Notes: a model not told the origin generated them from the sequence alone. A DNA stretch of 64,000 nt from Tepidiphilus olei (GCF_006980705.1 NZ_SBHO01000004.1:118913-182912); one strand, 5' to 3'; positions 50,152-62,126 are shown, numbered from the stretch's first letter. Made by a program: numbers and translations.

Positions 50152-51238
50152 AGACCGGGAAGAGGCGAGGAGCTGGCTCGACTTCACGTTGCGCCGGCTC
50201 TCGCCGTCCGTCCAGCGCAAGCTCCTGGCGCGCTTCGGTGCGCCGGATTCCGTGCTCGCCCAGCCGCTCTCCACGGTGCGCGCCGAATTCGGTGCCGAAG
50301 TGGCCCAGGCGCTCGCCGCCGCGCCGCCCTCCGAGGCGATCGAGACGGCGCTCGCCTGGCTCGACGACGTCCGCCATCACCTCCTCACCCTCGCCGACGC
50401 CGCCTATCCCCGGAATCTGCTCGCCCTCGCCGACGCCCCGCTCGTGCTCTACGTCGTGGGCGATCCAGGAACGCTCATCCGGCCCGCCGTGGCGATCGTC
50501 GGTGCGCGCCGCGCCACGCCCGGGGGGCTCGAGAACGCCCGCGCCTTTGCCCGAGCGCTCGCCGAGCGTGGCTTCGTGGTGGTCAGCGGCCTCGCCCTGG
50601 GAGTGGACGCCGCCGCCCACGAAGGCGCGCTCGAGGCCGAGGACGGCAGGACGGTGGCCATCGTCGGCACCGGCGCCGACCGCGTCTATCCGGCCAAGCA
50701 CCGCGGGCTCGCGCACCGCATCGCAGAGCGTGGTGCGATCGTGAGCGAGTTTCCGCTGGGCACTGCCGCCCAGCCCTATCATTTTCCGCGGCGCAACCGC
50801 CTCATCGCGGCGCTCGCTCGTGGCACGCTGGTGGTGGAAGCCGCGCCCGAAAGCGGCTCGCTCATCACGGCGCGCCTGGCCGCCGAACTCGGGCGCGACG
50901 TCTTCGCCATCCCCGGTTCGATCCACAATCCGCTCGCGCGCGGCTGCCATCGCCTCATCCGCGAAGGCGCCAAACTCGTCGAGCGCGTCGACGACCTCCT
51001 CGAAGAATGGCCCGATCTGGCCTCGCCCGGCGCCCTCGTTCCGCCAGAACCCGCGCCCGCGCCTTCCGACGAAAGCGACCCGCTCCTTGCCGCCCTGGGG
51101 CACGATCCGGTCGATTTCGACACCCTGATGCATCGCACGGGCTTGACGAGCGAGGCACTCTCGGCCATGCTGTTACCGCTGGAACTCGACGGCGCCGTCG
51201 TGCGCCTGCCGGGCGGCCGCTACCAACGCACCCGCTGA
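50132..51238 (+). CDS. dprA: DNA-processing protein DprA
   Basis: 368-residue single-strand DNA-binding protein that loads RecA on incoming DNA during natural transformation. The Rossmann-like core shows AIVGARRATPGGLENARAFA, VVSGLALGVDAAAHEGAL, VGTGADRVYPAKHRGLAHRI and SEFPLGTAAQPYHFPRRNR. The C-terminal winged helix (FDTLMHRTGLTSEALSAMLL) is present. I start at the ATG at 50132; a GTG at 50123 is an alternative. Together with comM it suggests a competent lineage. Confidence 0.96.
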   Translation: MPPVRPEDREEARSWLDFTLRRLSPSVQRKLLARFGAPDSVLAQPLSTVRAEFGAEVAQALAAAPPSEAIETALAWLDDVRHHLLTLADAAYPRNLLALADAPLVLYVVGDPGTLIRPAVAIVGARRATPGGLENARAFARALAERGFVVVSGLALGVDAAAHEGALEAEDGRTVAIVGTGADRVYPAKHRGLAHRIAERGAIVSEFPLGTAAQPYHFPRRNRLIAALARGTLVVEAAPESGSLITARLAAELGRDVFAIPGSIHNPLARGCHRLIREGAKLVERVDDLLEEWPDLASPGALVPPEPAPAPSDESDPLLAALGHDPVDFDTLMHRTGLTSEALSAMLLPLELDGAVVRLPGGRYQRTR

Positions 51239-51249
51239 AGGAATTCCCC

Positions 51250-51729
51250 ATGTTCGATGTCCTCGTCTATCTCTTTGAAAACTATGCCGGACCCAACGAG
51301 GCGCCGAAGGATCCAGACGAGCTGCGCGCACGGCTTGCCGATGCCGGGTTCGAGGGCGACGAGATCGACGAGGCGCTCTCCTGGCTCGATACGCTGCGCA
51401 ACGGCGAAGCCCTTTCCCCTTCGTGGCGCATCCCGCCCGCCGGCGGCAGCGTGCGCATCTTCACCGAAGAAGAACGGCAAGTCCTGGGAACCGCCGGGCA
51501 GAACCTGGTCTACTTCCTACAACGCCACGGCGCCATCGACGAGGCGCTGCGAGAAACCCTCATAGACCGCGCCCTGGAATTCGGCGCGACACCGCTCGAT
51601 CCGGACGATTTCAAGGTGCTCGCGCTGATGGTGCTGTGGCAGCATGAACGGGAACTCGATCCCCTCGTCGTCGACGAACTGCTGCGCGTCGAAGACGACG
51701 AAGACGCCGAACCGCCGCGGCTGCACTGA
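51250..51729 (+). CDS. smg: Smg (DUF494) family protein
   Basis: 159-residue protein starting MFDVLVYLFENYAGPNEAP, the hallmark of DUF494/Smg. The acidic helical sequence and the C-terminal ALMVLWQHERELDPLVVDELL are also typical. Its function is unknown; the name derives from its position near smf/dprA. It lies 11 bp after dprA and 4 bp before topB, in the conserved order dprA-smg-topB. Confidence 0.96.
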   Translation: MFDVLVYLFENYAGPNEAPKDPDELRARLADAGFEGDEIDEALSWLDTLRNGEALSPSWRIPPAGGSVRIFTEEERQVLGTAGQNLVYFLQRHGAIDEALRETLIDRALEFGATPLDPDDFKVLALMVLWQHERELDPLVVDELLRVEDDEDAEPPRLH

Positions 51730-51733
51730 ACCC

Positions 51734-54232
<2,499 letters not shown>

Positions 54233-54275
54233 GGGGTGCGTCCCAAAAGTAGGGTATTCGATCGGACCCATGGCC

Positions 54276-54950
54276 CTAGCGCTTTGGCGCGACTTCGTCG
54301 GGCCAGCGTACCCAATCGATCTCGTCCCGTCTACTGCCGTAGGGGATCACTCCTAGGCAGGGCGCAGGGATCGCTTGCCGTAGGGTGCTGAGATTGCCGT
54401 CGAGACTGGCCATCGCGGGGTCGAGGCAATTGGCGATCCAACCCGATAAAGTCAGCTGTCGTCGTTCGATCGCCTCTACCGTGAGCAGTGCATGGTTGAG
54501 GCAACCAAGGCGCATGCCTACCACGAGGATGATAGGGGCTCGGAGCGCTACTGCCAAATCGGCCATGGTGTGCGTTGGCGTCAGTGGAGCGAGAAAACCC
54601 CCTGCACCTTCGACCAGTACTCGATCGGCGTATGTGCGCGCCTTGGCCACGGCCGAGACGATTTTGCCCAGGTCGATTTTTACGCCTTCTTGGGCTGCTG
54701 CCAGGTGGGGCGAGATGGGGGCTTTGAAGCAGTAGGGGTTTCGTACCGCAGCCGGCAGATCGACGCTGCTGGCTTCTGCGAGTGCCACTACGTCTTCATT
54801 GAACCCCGTTTCATCCACGCCCGCGGCGACGGCTTTGACGCCCACGGCGCGCCACCCCGAGGTGCATGCTCGTACGAGCAGCTGACAAGCAGTATGCGTC
54901 TTGCCGATCTCTGTGTCCGTGCCCGTAAGGAACCAAGTTCTCGTGTTCAT
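54276..54950 (-). CDS. bioD: Dethiobiotin synthetase
   Basis: 224-residue ATP-dependent carboxylase that closes the ureido ring of dethiobiotin from 7,8-diaminopelargonate and CO2. The P-loop is GTDTEIGKT (10-18); VEGAGGFLAPL is the second conserved motif and PISPHLAA the substrate segment. It is the last gene of the bioB-bioA-bioF-bioD operon, 130 bp after bioF, a gap in which I see no gene or terminator. Confidence 0.95.
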   Translation of the reverse strand: MNTRTWFLTGTDTEIGKTHTACQLLVRACTSGWRAVGVKAVAAGVDETGFNEDVVALAEASSVDLPAAVRNPYCFKAPISPHLAAAQEGVKIDLGKIVSAVAKARTYADRVLVEGAGGFLAPLTPTHTMADLAVALRAPIILVVGMRLGCLNHALLTVEAIERRQLTLSGWIANCLDPAMASLDGNLSTLRQAIPAPCLGVIPYGSRRDEIDWVRWPDEVAPKR

Positions 54951-55080
54951 AATTTCTTCAGCTCTTCGTTTTGCTGGGCGTTAAGCGATCCAAGGACAGT
55001 TCAGGCTCAATCTCTGTGTTGTGCGCCCCTCTTCCAGGAGTTTGGCGTTCATGCACGTCGGCGAAGTGATTGAGCGCTTA

Positions 55081-56337
55081 TCACGAACCTGGAGCCGGGA
55101 ACTGCTGGAAGATCTGCGACAGCACTTCGAGCAAGGCATCGAGCTCAGCCTCGCCGTGATCTGCGCACAAAGAAAAACGCAGGCGTGCGCTGCCCTCGGG
55201 GACGGTGGGTGGACGGATCGCCGGCACGAAAAACCCGGCCTGCGCCAAGGCTTGCTCGATGGCGAGCGTTCGCTCCGGTGATCCCAAGATCAAGGGTTGG
55301 ATCGGGGTACGAGAAAACGGCAAGCGGGGAAGGGCCGAGCTGCTGCTCTCTGGCGGTTCCGGCGCATGGATCACCTCGATCGCCGGTAACCGAGCCATTC
55401 CCTGGCGCCAGCGGTGAATGAGCGCAGCGAGTCGATCACGACGCGTCGTTTCGTCGCGCACCAGCTGCAGTGCGGTATGCACGGTGTGTGCCAGCGCTGG
55501 CGGCATGGCTGTCGTATAGATGTGCGTTCGCGCAGCCTGATCGAGCCAGAGCATCGCCTCTTCTGCGCCCAGCACGGCGGCACCCATTGCACCCAACGCT
55601 TTCCCGAAAGTGACGACCCAGAGCCAATGAGATTGAGGGTTCAGACCGGCATCAGCAAAACTTCCCTGTCCAGCAGGCCCGAGAATACCGAAGCCGTGGG
55701 CATCGTCGACGACGAGCCAGGCACCGTGGGCGCGCGCCAGCTCCGAGAGCGCTGACAGCGGAGCGATGTCCCCGTCCATGCTGAACACCCCATCGGTGAC
55801 GACGAGTTTCACCGGCTCTCGGGATTTTTCCAGCCATTGGCCGAGGACGGAGAGGTTGCCATGGGGATAACGTCGAACTTTGGCGCCGCCAGCGCGGGCG
55901 AGTTGCAGCGCATCGACGAGCGAGGCATGAACCAGTTTGTCGGCAAAAATGGCCGTCGGCGCTTCGCGGGCAAAGGCGGTAATCACCGCGAGGTTGGCGG
56001 CGTAGCCGGAGGTGAAGACTCGGGCCGCGGGAAACCCCAGGAAGGCAGCGAGCTCGGATTCCAGCACCGCGTGCGCCTCGGTATAGCCGCCCACCAAGGC
56101 CGAGGAACCGGCACCGACGCCCCAGATCTTCGCCCCTTCGATCAGCGCTTCGACGAGGGCAGGATGGTGCGCCAGTCCCAAATAGTCGTTGCTGGCGAAA
56201 CTGACTCCTTGTCGTCCGTCATGGACGAAGCGTGCACTCGAAGCCACTGGTGACGCGCGTCGCAGGCGACGCAGCAGCTCTCGATCCTGCCGCTCGGCGA
56301 GCCATCCTCGTACGAAGGAAGGTGACGAATCATGCAT
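55081..56337 (-). CDS. bioF: 8-amino-7-oxononanoate synthase
   Basis: 418-residue PLP enzyme that condenses pimeloyl-ACP (or CoA) with alanine in the first committed step of the biotin ring pathway. The PLP lysine lies in WVVTFGKALGAMGAA; SNDYLGLAHHP, DDAHGFGILGPAG and SGYAANLAVI are conserved. It starts 20 bp after the bioA stop. The pimeloyl-making genes bioC and bioH are not in the window. Confidence 0.96.
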   Translation of the reverse strand: MHDSSPSFVRGWLAERQDRELLRRLRRASPVASSARFVHDGRQGVSFASNDYLGLAHHPALVEALIEGAKIWGVGAGSSALVGGYTEAHAVLESELAAFLGFPAARVFTSGYAANLAVITAFAREAPTAIFADKLVHASLVDALQLARAGGAKVRRYPHGNLSVLGQWLEKSREPVKLVVTDGVFSMDGDIAPLSALSELARAHGAWLVVDDAHGFGILGPAGQGSFADAGLNPQSHWLWVVTFGKALGAMGAAVLGAEEAMLWLDQAARTHIYTTAMPPALAHTVHTALQLVRDETTRRDRLAALIHRWRQGMARLPAIEVIHAPEPPESSSSALPRLPFSRTPIQPLILGSPERTLAIEQALAQAGFFVPAIRPPTVPEGSARLRFSLCADHGEAELDALLEVLSQIFQQFPAPGS

Positions 56338-56357
56338 GAAACGGCCTCACGCAGGGA

Positions 56358-57695
56358 TCAAAGGACGTCGACCAAGGTGCGCGCGATCGCTTCGCAGGCG
56401 AAATCCACCTCCTCGGGACGCGTCTCGTAAGGGGGCATGACATAGACCGTCCGACCCAAAGGTCGCAGCAGCAGGCCATGCTCGAGCGCAGCCACGGCGG
56501 CACGACGTGGAAAATCCTCCGCTGCCTTGGGTAGGTCGAAAGCCACGAGGGTACCGCAGCGGCGCAGGTGAGCAGCCCCATGTTGCGCCGCAATGGGTGC
56601 CAAAGCGCGTTCGAAGGCCGCGCCGAGCGCTTCCAGCCTTTCTGGTATGCCGGGCTCTTCGAGGAGCGCCAAGGTGGCACAAGCGGCACGACAGGCAAGG
56701 GGATTTCCCGTGTAGGAATGGGAGTGAAGAAATCCGCGTTCGATGCGCTCATCGAGAAAGGCCTCGAACACTTCATCGGTGGTGAGCACTACTGCCAGCG
56801 GCAAGGTACCACCGGTGATTCCCTTGGACAGGCAGAGCAGGTCAGGGCGCACGCCGGCGTGCTCGTGGGCGAACAGGCGTCCTGTTCGCCCACATCCCAC
56901 TGCGATTTCGTCGAAAATCAGCAGCACGCCGTATTCGTCACACAGACGGCGCACGCAGCGCAAGAATTCCGGCGAATGCATGATCATGCCGCCTGCGCAT
57001 TGCACCATGGGCTCGACGATCACCGCGGCCACCTCTTCGGCATGGGCTTGGAGGTGAGACCGTAGAGCGCAAACCGCTCGTTCGAGTGCCGGGGGGCCGA
57101 GGCGGGCGTCGGGACAGGGCAGAATCGTCGCCGGGCGCAACAGGGGTTCATAGGCCTGCCGGAAGAGAGGAACGTCGGTGACGCCGAGCGCGCCGATCGT
57201 CTCTCCGTGATAGCCACCGGCGAAACAAACGAAACCGGTCTTGCGGGGGAATCCTCGGTTTCTGGCGTAATGGGCTGCCATTTTCAACGCGATTTCGGTA
57301 GCGCTGGCGCCATCGGAAGCGAAGAAGGCATGCCCGAGTTGCCCTCCCGTCAGGGCACGCAGCCGTTCAGCCAGTTCGACCGCGGCAGCATGGGTGCAAC
57401 CGGCAAGCAGCACGTGGTCGAGCGTATCGAGCTGTTCCTTGATCGCGGCGATGATGGGAGGATGCCGGTGACCAAAGAGCGTGGTCCACCACGAAGAGAT
57501 GGCATCGTAGTAGGCCCGACCGTCGAAACCATATAGCCATGGGCCTGCTGCACGGGCTACGGGCAAGAGCGGGAGGGCATTCGGATCGCCGGCAGGCAGA
57601 TGGCGTTGCATCTGGGTACACGGGTGCCATACGGCCTCGAGGCTGCGGCGTTCCCATTGCGTTGCTTCCTGGGCGAACAAAGCGGGGGCTTCCAT
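56358..57695 (-). CDS. bioA: Adenosylmethionine-8-amino-7-oxononanoate aminotransferase
   Basis: 445-residue class III aminotransferase that uses SAM as amino donor to make 7,8-diaminopelargonate. The PLP lysine is in LLCLSKGITGGTLPLAV; VWHPCTQM, SSWWTTLFGH and FHSHSYTGNP-like (GFLHSHSYTGNPLACRA) are BioA-specific. I start at the ATG at 57695, 5 bp after bioB; the longer frame is a shadow of bioB. Confidence 0.96.
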   Translation of the reverse strand: MEAPALFAQEATQWERRSLEAVWHPCTQMQRHLPAGDPNALPLLPVARAAGPWLYGFDGRAYYDAISSWWTTLFGHRHPPIIAAIKEQLDTLDHVLLAGCTHAAAVELAERLRALTGGQLGHAFFASDGASATEIALKMAAHYARNRGFPRKTGFVCFAGGYHGETIGALGVTDVPLFRQAYEPLLRPATILPCPDARLGPPALERAVCALRSHLQAHAEEVAAVIVEPMVQCAGGMIMHSPEFLRCVRRLCDEYGVLLIFDEIAVGCGRTGRLFAHEHAGVRPDLLCLSKGITGGTLPLAVVLTTDEVFEAFLDERIERGFLHSHSYTGNPLACRAACATLALLEEPGIPERLEALGAAFERALAPIAAQHGAAHLRRCGTLVAFDLPKAAEDFPRRAAVAALEHGLLLRPLGRTVYVMPPYETRPEEVDFACEAIARTLVDVL

Positions 57696-57700
57696 GAATC

Positions 57701-58654
57701 TCACTCCGGCCGCAAATCGAGCCGCTCGAGCAGGACGTCGTCGTGCGCGACGTCCGGGTTCCCGGCGGTGAGGAGTTTTTCGCCGTAGAAGAGGGAATTG
57801 GCCCCGGCGTAGAAACACAGCGCCTGGAGTTCGTCGCTCATCTGGCTGCGACCGGCCGAGAGGCGGATGTAGCTGTGCGGCAGGGCCAGCCGAGCGACCG
57901 CGATCGTGCGCACGAGCTCGAACGGGTCGATGGGCGGCGCGTCGGCAAGCGGCGTGCCCGGGATGGGAATGAGCTGGTTGATGGGCACCGATTCCGGCTG
58001 GGGGTCGAGACCGGCCAGAAGCGCCAACATGGAGATGCGATCCTCGCGCGTCTCGCCCATGCCGAGGATGCCGCCACAGCAAACCTTGATGCCGGCTTCG
58101 CGCACTGCCTCGAGCGTGCGCAGGCGGTCACTCAAGGTGTGCGTGGTGATCACCTTGCCGTAATGCTCCGGCGAGGTGTCCACGTTGTGGTTGTAGTAGT
58201 CGAGCCCGGCTTCCTTGAGGCGGGTAGCCTGCGGGGGCGAGAGCATGCCGAGCGTGACGCAGGTCTCCAAACCCAGCGATTTGACCGCCGCGACCGCCTC
58301 TGCCACCCGTTCTAGGTCTTTGTCCTTGGGCGCGCGCCAGGCAGCGCCCATGCAAAAGCGCGTGGCACCGGCCGCCTTGGCCTGCGCTGCATGACGCACG
58401 ATGGTCTGCGTATCGAGCAAAGGCTCACGCGCGTGCGCGTGATGACGCGCCGACTGGGCGCAGTAGCCGCAATCTTCGGAACATCCCCCCGTCTTGATTG
58501 ACAACAGGGCCGAGCGCTGGATGCGCTGGCCGGGAAAGTGGCGCCGGTGGGTGTCGTAGGCGCGATGTAGCAGCTCAAAGAAAGGAAGTTCGAACCACTC
58601 GCGCACTTGGGCTTTGTCGATCGTCCGGCCGGAAACGGTGTCACTATTTGTCAC
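57701..58654 (-). CDS. bioB: Biotin synthase
   Basis: 317-residue radical-SAM enzyme that inserts sulfur into dethiobiotin. The SAM cluster cysteines are C58, C62 and C65 ([14 protein letters not shown]). [22 protein letters not shown] and [10 protein letters not shown] hold other conserved residues, including the Cys and Arg ligands of the second cluster. The start codon is GTG at 58654, supported by AAGGA seven bases upstream; no ATG fits. It is the first gene of the operon. Confidence 0.97.
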   Translation of the reverse strand: MTNSDTVSGRTIDKAQVREWFELPFFELLHRAYDTHRRHFPGQRIQRSALLSIKTGGCSEDCGYCAQSARHHAHAREPLLDTQTIVRHAAQAKAAGATRFCMGAAWRAPKDKDLERVAEAVAAVKSLGLETCVTLGMLSPPQATRLKEAGLDYYNHNVDTSPEHYGKVITTHTLSDRLRTLEAVREAGIKVCCGGILGMGETREDRISMLALLAGLDPQPESVPINQLIPIPGTPLADAPPIDPFELVRTIAVARLALPHSYIRLSAGRSQMSDELQALCFYAGANSLFYGEKLLTAGNPDVAHDDVLLERLDLRPE

Positions 58655-58685
58655 GATTTGTCCTTAACTTCTGTAAACATCTTTG

Positions 58686-58715
58686 ATTTTAGCCTAACTT
58701 CCATGATTTGCACAA
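58686..58715 (-). promoter_or_regulatory. bioB: Candidate promoter of the biotin operon
   Basis: On the minus strand TTGTGC (58715-58710) and TAAAAT (58691-58686) are spaced by 18 bp in an AT-rich pocket, with a leader of about 25 bases before the GTG. GTTTACA follows the -10 and resembles one arm of a BirA operator, but the matching arm is poor, so BirA control is not supported. Confidence 0.45.
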
Positions 58716-58861
58716 AAACAAATCACACGAACTCGACCCGTCTCGAGCAAGACGAAAAACCGGAACGCGAGGAGAGATCCCCCTGAAAAACCACAGCGAT
58801 CGGTCTGCGGGAAAGAGAAGAGAGGGTAGGGTGCAACGCCGAAGCAGACGTTCAGTCGTGC
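58716..58861. other. Non-coding stretch between the bioB promoter and the dps terminator
   Basis: I see no gene, RNA or conserved element in these 146 bases. They are moderately purine-rich on the plus strand (GAGAGATCCCC, GAAAGAGAAGAGAGGG). Confidence 0.5.
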
Positions 58862-58897
58862 CATGAAAAAAGCCGGGCGATCCCGGCTTTTTTCATG
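58862..58897. terminator. Terminator after dps
   Basis: AAAAAAGCCGGG and CCCGGCTTTTTT flank a 4-base loop: a strong stem with A-tract and T-tract arms, effective in either direction. It is about 55 bp beyond the dps stop and should end that transcript. Confidence 0.9.
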
Positions 58898-58952
58898 GGT
58901 GTTGGGCGGCGACGAGATTTTGCTACGGCGCCCTATCGTTGCGTCGCGTCGC

Positions 58953-59441
58953 TCACTCGAGCAGGCTGCGCAACATCCAGGCGTTTTTCTCGTGCACCTG
59001 CATGCGCTGCGTGAGCAGATCGAGCGTGGGTTGGTCGTCGGCCTTTTCGGCCACGGGTAAAATCTCGCGCGCCGTACGTACCACCGTTTCTTGGCCCTTG
59101 ATGAGATAGCGGATCATGTCTTCCGCCTTCAGACCAGGCTTGGGCTCTTTGAGCCGGGTGAGCTCGAGAAACTCGGCGTAAGTTCCGGGCGCCGGATAGC
59201 CTAGCGCACGGATGCGTTCGGCGATGTCGTCGACCGCCACAGCAAGCTCGGTGTACTGCTGCTCGAACATCAAGTGCAGGGTGTTGAACATTGGCCCCGT
59301 CACGTTCCAATGGAAGTTGTGCGTGGCCAAATACAGCGTATAGGAATCGGCCAGGAGCTTGGAAAGCCCCTCGGCGATTTTCTTGCGATCTTCTTCCTTG
59401 ATCCCGATGTCGATGGCAGTACTGTCTTGTCCTTTGCTCAT
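58953..59441 (-). CDS. dps: Dps-family ferroxidase / DNA-protection protein
   Basis: 162-residue ferritin-fold protein that oxidises and stores iron with hydrogen peroxide and protects DNA. The intersubunit ferroxidase ligands are visible: ATHNFHWNVTGP (His44), His56, and DDIAERIRALG (Asp71, Glu75). The N-terminus is short with few lysines, so direct DNA binding is uncertain. AAGGAG precedes the ATG. The neighbour oxyR is a known activator of dps in other bacteria. Confidence 0.96.
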   Translation of the reverse strand: MSKGQDSTAIDIGIKEEDRKKIAEGLSKLLADSYTLYLATHNFHWNVTGPMFNTLHLMFEQQYTELAVAVDDIAERIRALGYPAPGTYAEFLELTRLKEPKPGLKAEDMIRYLIKGQETVVRTAREILPVAEKADDQPTLDLLTQRMQVHEKNAWMLRSLLE

Positions 59442-59461
59442 GTTTTTCTCCTTGGATGAAC

Positions 59462-59502
59462 CTGACGTAGATCAATATAGCGCACAACTCGGGCACCGAC
59501 AA
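59462..59502 (-). promoter_or_regulatory. dps: dps promoter with an overlapping FNR/ANR-type site
   Basis: On the minus strand TTGTCG (59502-59497) and TATATT (59479-59474) are exactly 17 bp apart. Overlapping the -10 end and the expected start point is TTGATCTACGTCAG (59475-59462), one base from the FNR/ANR consensus TTGAT-N4-GTCAA or ATCAA. In that position a bound regulator would block transcription, so repression under low oxygen is the simplest reading. Confidence 0.55.
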
Positions 59503-59535
59503 ATTGCGGTAGCCGATGGTGCCGTTCGCTTCGAG

Positions 59536-60510
59536 TTATGGCGCCACCTCGGTCGGACGTGGTTCGTGCTGCTGCGCAGGCAAAGGGCGTGGCACAGGGC
59601 CCACCGGGCGCACGCCAGGCAAATCCGCTTCGAAGATGGCGCGCCGCAATACGTCGATCGCGCCGTGGCGCGGATAGGTGACACGCCAGACCAGGACGAC
59701 CCGCCGATAGGGTTCGGGGGGAGTAAAAGGGCGTACCGCCAACAGCGGGTTCATGCGCGAGGCATCGTCGGCCGCCGAGGAAGGCAGCACGGTCACGCCC
59801 AAACCGCTTGCCACCATGTAACGAATGGTCTCCAGGGAACTGCCGGCGAGCGCTTCTTGCAGCGGTGAGTGGCGAAGGCACTGCGGGCACACTTCCAACA
59901 CCTGATCGCGGAAACAGTTGCCCGCCCCCAGCAGCAGCACGTTTTCCTCGGCGAGCTTGGTCGCCGGAATACTGTCGTAGTGAGTCCAGGGGTGCCCGGC
60001 CGGCACGAGGACACGGAAAGGTTCGTCGTAGACCGGCTGCGTGACGAGCCCCGGTTCGGAGAAGGGCAGGGCGAGGACGGCGACGTCGATCTCGCCGTGC
60101 TTGAGCTGCTCGGCGAGCTTCGAGGTGTAATCCTCGTGGATGATGAGCGGCATTTTGGGGGCGAGCTCATGCACGAGCGGAATGAGCCGCGGCAACAGAT
60201 AAGGGCCGATGGTAAAGATCACGCCCAGCCGCAGGGGTCCTACCAAGGGATCCTTGCCCGCCTGGGCGATCTCCTCGATGCGCTGCGCCTCGCGCAGCAC
60301 CCGCTCGGCCTGCTCGGCCACCTGACGCCCGATCTCGGTGAGTTTCACTTCGTTGGGATTGCGCTCGCAGAGCAGAACGCCGAGATGCTGCTCCAATTTT
60401 TTGATCGCCACGGAGAGCGTGGGCTGACTCACGTGACAGCGCTCGGCGGCGCGACCGAAATGCCGTTCCTGCGCGAGCGCGACGAGATAGCGTAAATCGG
60501 TGAGCGTCAT
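59536..60510 (-). CDS. oxyR: Peroxide-sensing regulator OxyR
   Basis: 324-residue LysR-type regulator. The winged HTH starts MTLTDLRYLVALAQERHFGRAAERCHVSQPTLSVAIKKLE. The redox pair is C199 and C208 in GAGNCFRDQVLEVC, the same positions and spacing as in E. coli OxyR, so it should form the activating disulfide with peroxide. I start at ATG 60510, which fits the LysR N-terminus; the frame continues upstream without support. It sits between dps and a divergent Do-type protease. Confidence 0.95.
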   Translation of the reverse strand: MTLTDLRYLVALAQERHFGRAAERCHVSQPTLSVAIKKLEQHLGVLLCERNPNEVKLTEIGRQVAEQAERVLREAQRIEEIAQAGKDPLVGPLRLGVIFTIGPYLLPRLIPLVHELAPKMPLIIHEDYTSKLAEQLKHGEIDVAVLALPFSEPGLVTQPVYDEPFRVLVPAGHPWTHYDSIPATKLAEENVLLLGAGNCFRDQVLEVCPQCLRHSPLQEALAGSSLETIRYMVASGLGVTVLPSSAADDASRMNPLLAVRPFTPPEPYRRVVLVWRVTYPRHGAIDVLRRAIFEADLPGVRPVGPVPRPLPAQQHEPRPTEVAP

Positions 60511-60599
60511 GCTGCGTTCCCCTCGACGGCGACCGTCTTCGGCCAGTGTATCAAATCTTTTTACCATCGATATCTGCTTTTGGTTCCCGAACGATCCCG

Positions 60600-60605
60600 T
60601 ACAAT
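60600..60605 (+). promoter_or_regulatory. Candidate -10 element of the degP/mucD gene
   Basis: TACAAT lies 28 bp upstream of the ATG at 60634 in the oxyR-protease intergenic region. No good -35 is present 16-18 bp upstream, so an activator or another sigma factor may be needed. Confidence 0.35.
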
Positions 60606-60633
60606 GGGCTTTTCCCGCATGGAAGGAGAGGCC

Positions 60634-62118
60634 ATGAAGGTATTTCGTCTGCGGCATCCTACCAGCGCCAGCTCGAACCACCGGGGCACGGTACTGGCAC
60701 TGGCGCTCGCCCTGAGCACGGGCATCGTCGTGCCCGCCGCCGCTGCGTCCGAGCCGGCCTTACGCCCTGTGCTCTTCGGCAGCTCCGAACGGCGCTTGCC
60801 GGATTTCGCCGACCTGGTCGAGCAAGTGACCCCGACGGTGGTCAATATCACCGTGGTGAGCCGCTCGAGCGCAGAATCCCTGCCCTTTCCCTTCGACGAG
60901 AACGATCCCTTCTTCGAATTCTTCCGCCGGTTCGGCATCCCGCTGCCGCAGATTCCCGGCGGCCGGGGCGACTCACCGGTGCAGCGCGGACTCGGCTCCG
61001 GCTTCATCGTCTCGGCCGACGGCTACATCCTCACCAATGCCCACGTTGTGGGTGAGGGGGGCGAGGGCGCCGAAATCACGGTCCAGCTCACCGATGGACG
61101 CAAGTTCCCGGCCAAGGTCGTCGGTACCGATCGCCGCACCGACATCGCCGTGCTCAAGATCGATGCCAAGGGGTTGCCTACGGTCAAATTCGGGGATCCC
61201 GAGAAGGCCCGCGTCGGTCAGTGGGTGATCGCCGTGGGTTCTCCCTTCGGATTCGAACACAGCGTCACCGCGGGCATCATCTCGGCCAAGTCGCGACGCC
61301 TGCCCGATGAGACCTACGTTCCCTTCATCCAGACCGACGTGGCCGTCAATCCGGGCAATTCCGGCGGACCGCTCTTCAACATGGACGGGGAAGTGATCGG
61401 CATCAACAGTCAGATCTATTCACGCTCCGGCGGCTACATGGGCATCGCCTTCGCCATCCCCAGCGACGTGGCGCAAGAAGTGAAAGATCAGCTCATCGCA
61501 CACGGGCGAGTTCAGCGGGGCAAGCTCGGCGTGGTCATCCAGGGCATGGACGAGGAACTGGCGAAGAGCTTCGGACTGGACAAACCCGAGGGTGCGCTGG
61601 TCGCGAGCGTCGAAACTGACAGCCCAGCAGGAAAAGCGGGCATCCAGCCCGGCGACGTCATCGTCGGCGTCGATGGCCAGCGAATCGTGGATTCCGCCGA
61701 TTTGCCGCGCATCATCGGACGGCGCAAACCGGGCGAAACAGTGCGGGTCGAGATCCTGCGCCAAGGAAAGCGCCTGGAGAAGAGAGTGACGCTGGCCGAA
61801 CTGGAAGAGGAGACGGCTCAGGCGAGCCCGGGCAAGAAACCCTCAGGCGAACCGGCCGCAGCCGGTATCTCCGTGCGCGCCCTCACCGCTCAGGAAGCGA
61901 AAGAGCGTGGTTTGGCAGAAGGGGGAGTGATGGTAACGAGAGTGACTGGGCCGGCGGCACTCGCGGGCTTGCGCTCAGGCGACGTGATCGTGGCAGTGAA
62001 CCAGCAACCGGTACGCACGCCGGAGGAATTCCGCCAAGCAGTGAACGCGGCCGGCAACCGGTTCGCCGTGCTGGTCGATCGCAATGGCATGAGACTTTTC
62101 ATTGCGATCCGCCGATAG
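60634..62118 (+). CDS. mucD: DegP/MucD-type periplasmic serine protease
   Basis: 494-residue HtrA protease and chaperone of the periplasm. A signal peptide (LALALALSTGIVVPAAAASE) is followed by the trypsin-like domain with His (ILTNAHVVG), Asp (RRTDIAVLKI) and Ser (NPGNSGGPLF), then two PDZ domains (about residues 285-385 and 405-490). I start at ATG 60634, preceded by GGAAGGAGAG. It is divergent from oxyR. MucD-like and DegP-like naming cannot be separated cleanly; no mucA/algU cluster is in view. Confidence 0.94.
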   Translation: MKVFRLRHPTSASSNHRGTVLALALALSTGIVVPAAAASEPALRPVLFGSSERRLPDFADLVEQVTPTVVNITVVSRSSAESLPFPFDENDPFFEFFRRFGIPLPQIPGGRGDSPVQRGLGSGFIVSADGYILTNAHVVGEGGEGAEITVQLTDGRKFPAKVVGTDRRTDIAVLKIDAKGLPTVKFGDPEKARVGQWVIAVGSPFGFEHSVTAGIISAKSRRLPDETYVPFIQTDVAVNPGNSGGPLFNMDGEVIGINSQIYSRSGGYMGIAFAIPSDVAQEVKDQLIAHGRVQRGKLGVVIQGMDEELAKSFGLDKPEGALVASVETDSPAGKAGIQPGDVIVGVDGQRIVDSADLPRIIGRRKPGETVRVEILRQGKRLEKRVTLAELEEETAQASPGKKPSGEPAAAGISVRALTAQEAKERGLAEGGVMVTRVTGPAALAGLRSGDVIVAVNQQPVRTPEEFRQAVNAAGNRFAVLVDRNGMRLFIAIRR

Positions 62119-62126
62119 TGGGTAAA

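Noticed and set aside
58640..58700. A BirA-type biotin operator upstream of bioB
   Set aside because: One arm (GTTTACA) is present, but at the correct spacing the other arm matches only about three of nine bases. Not enough to call.
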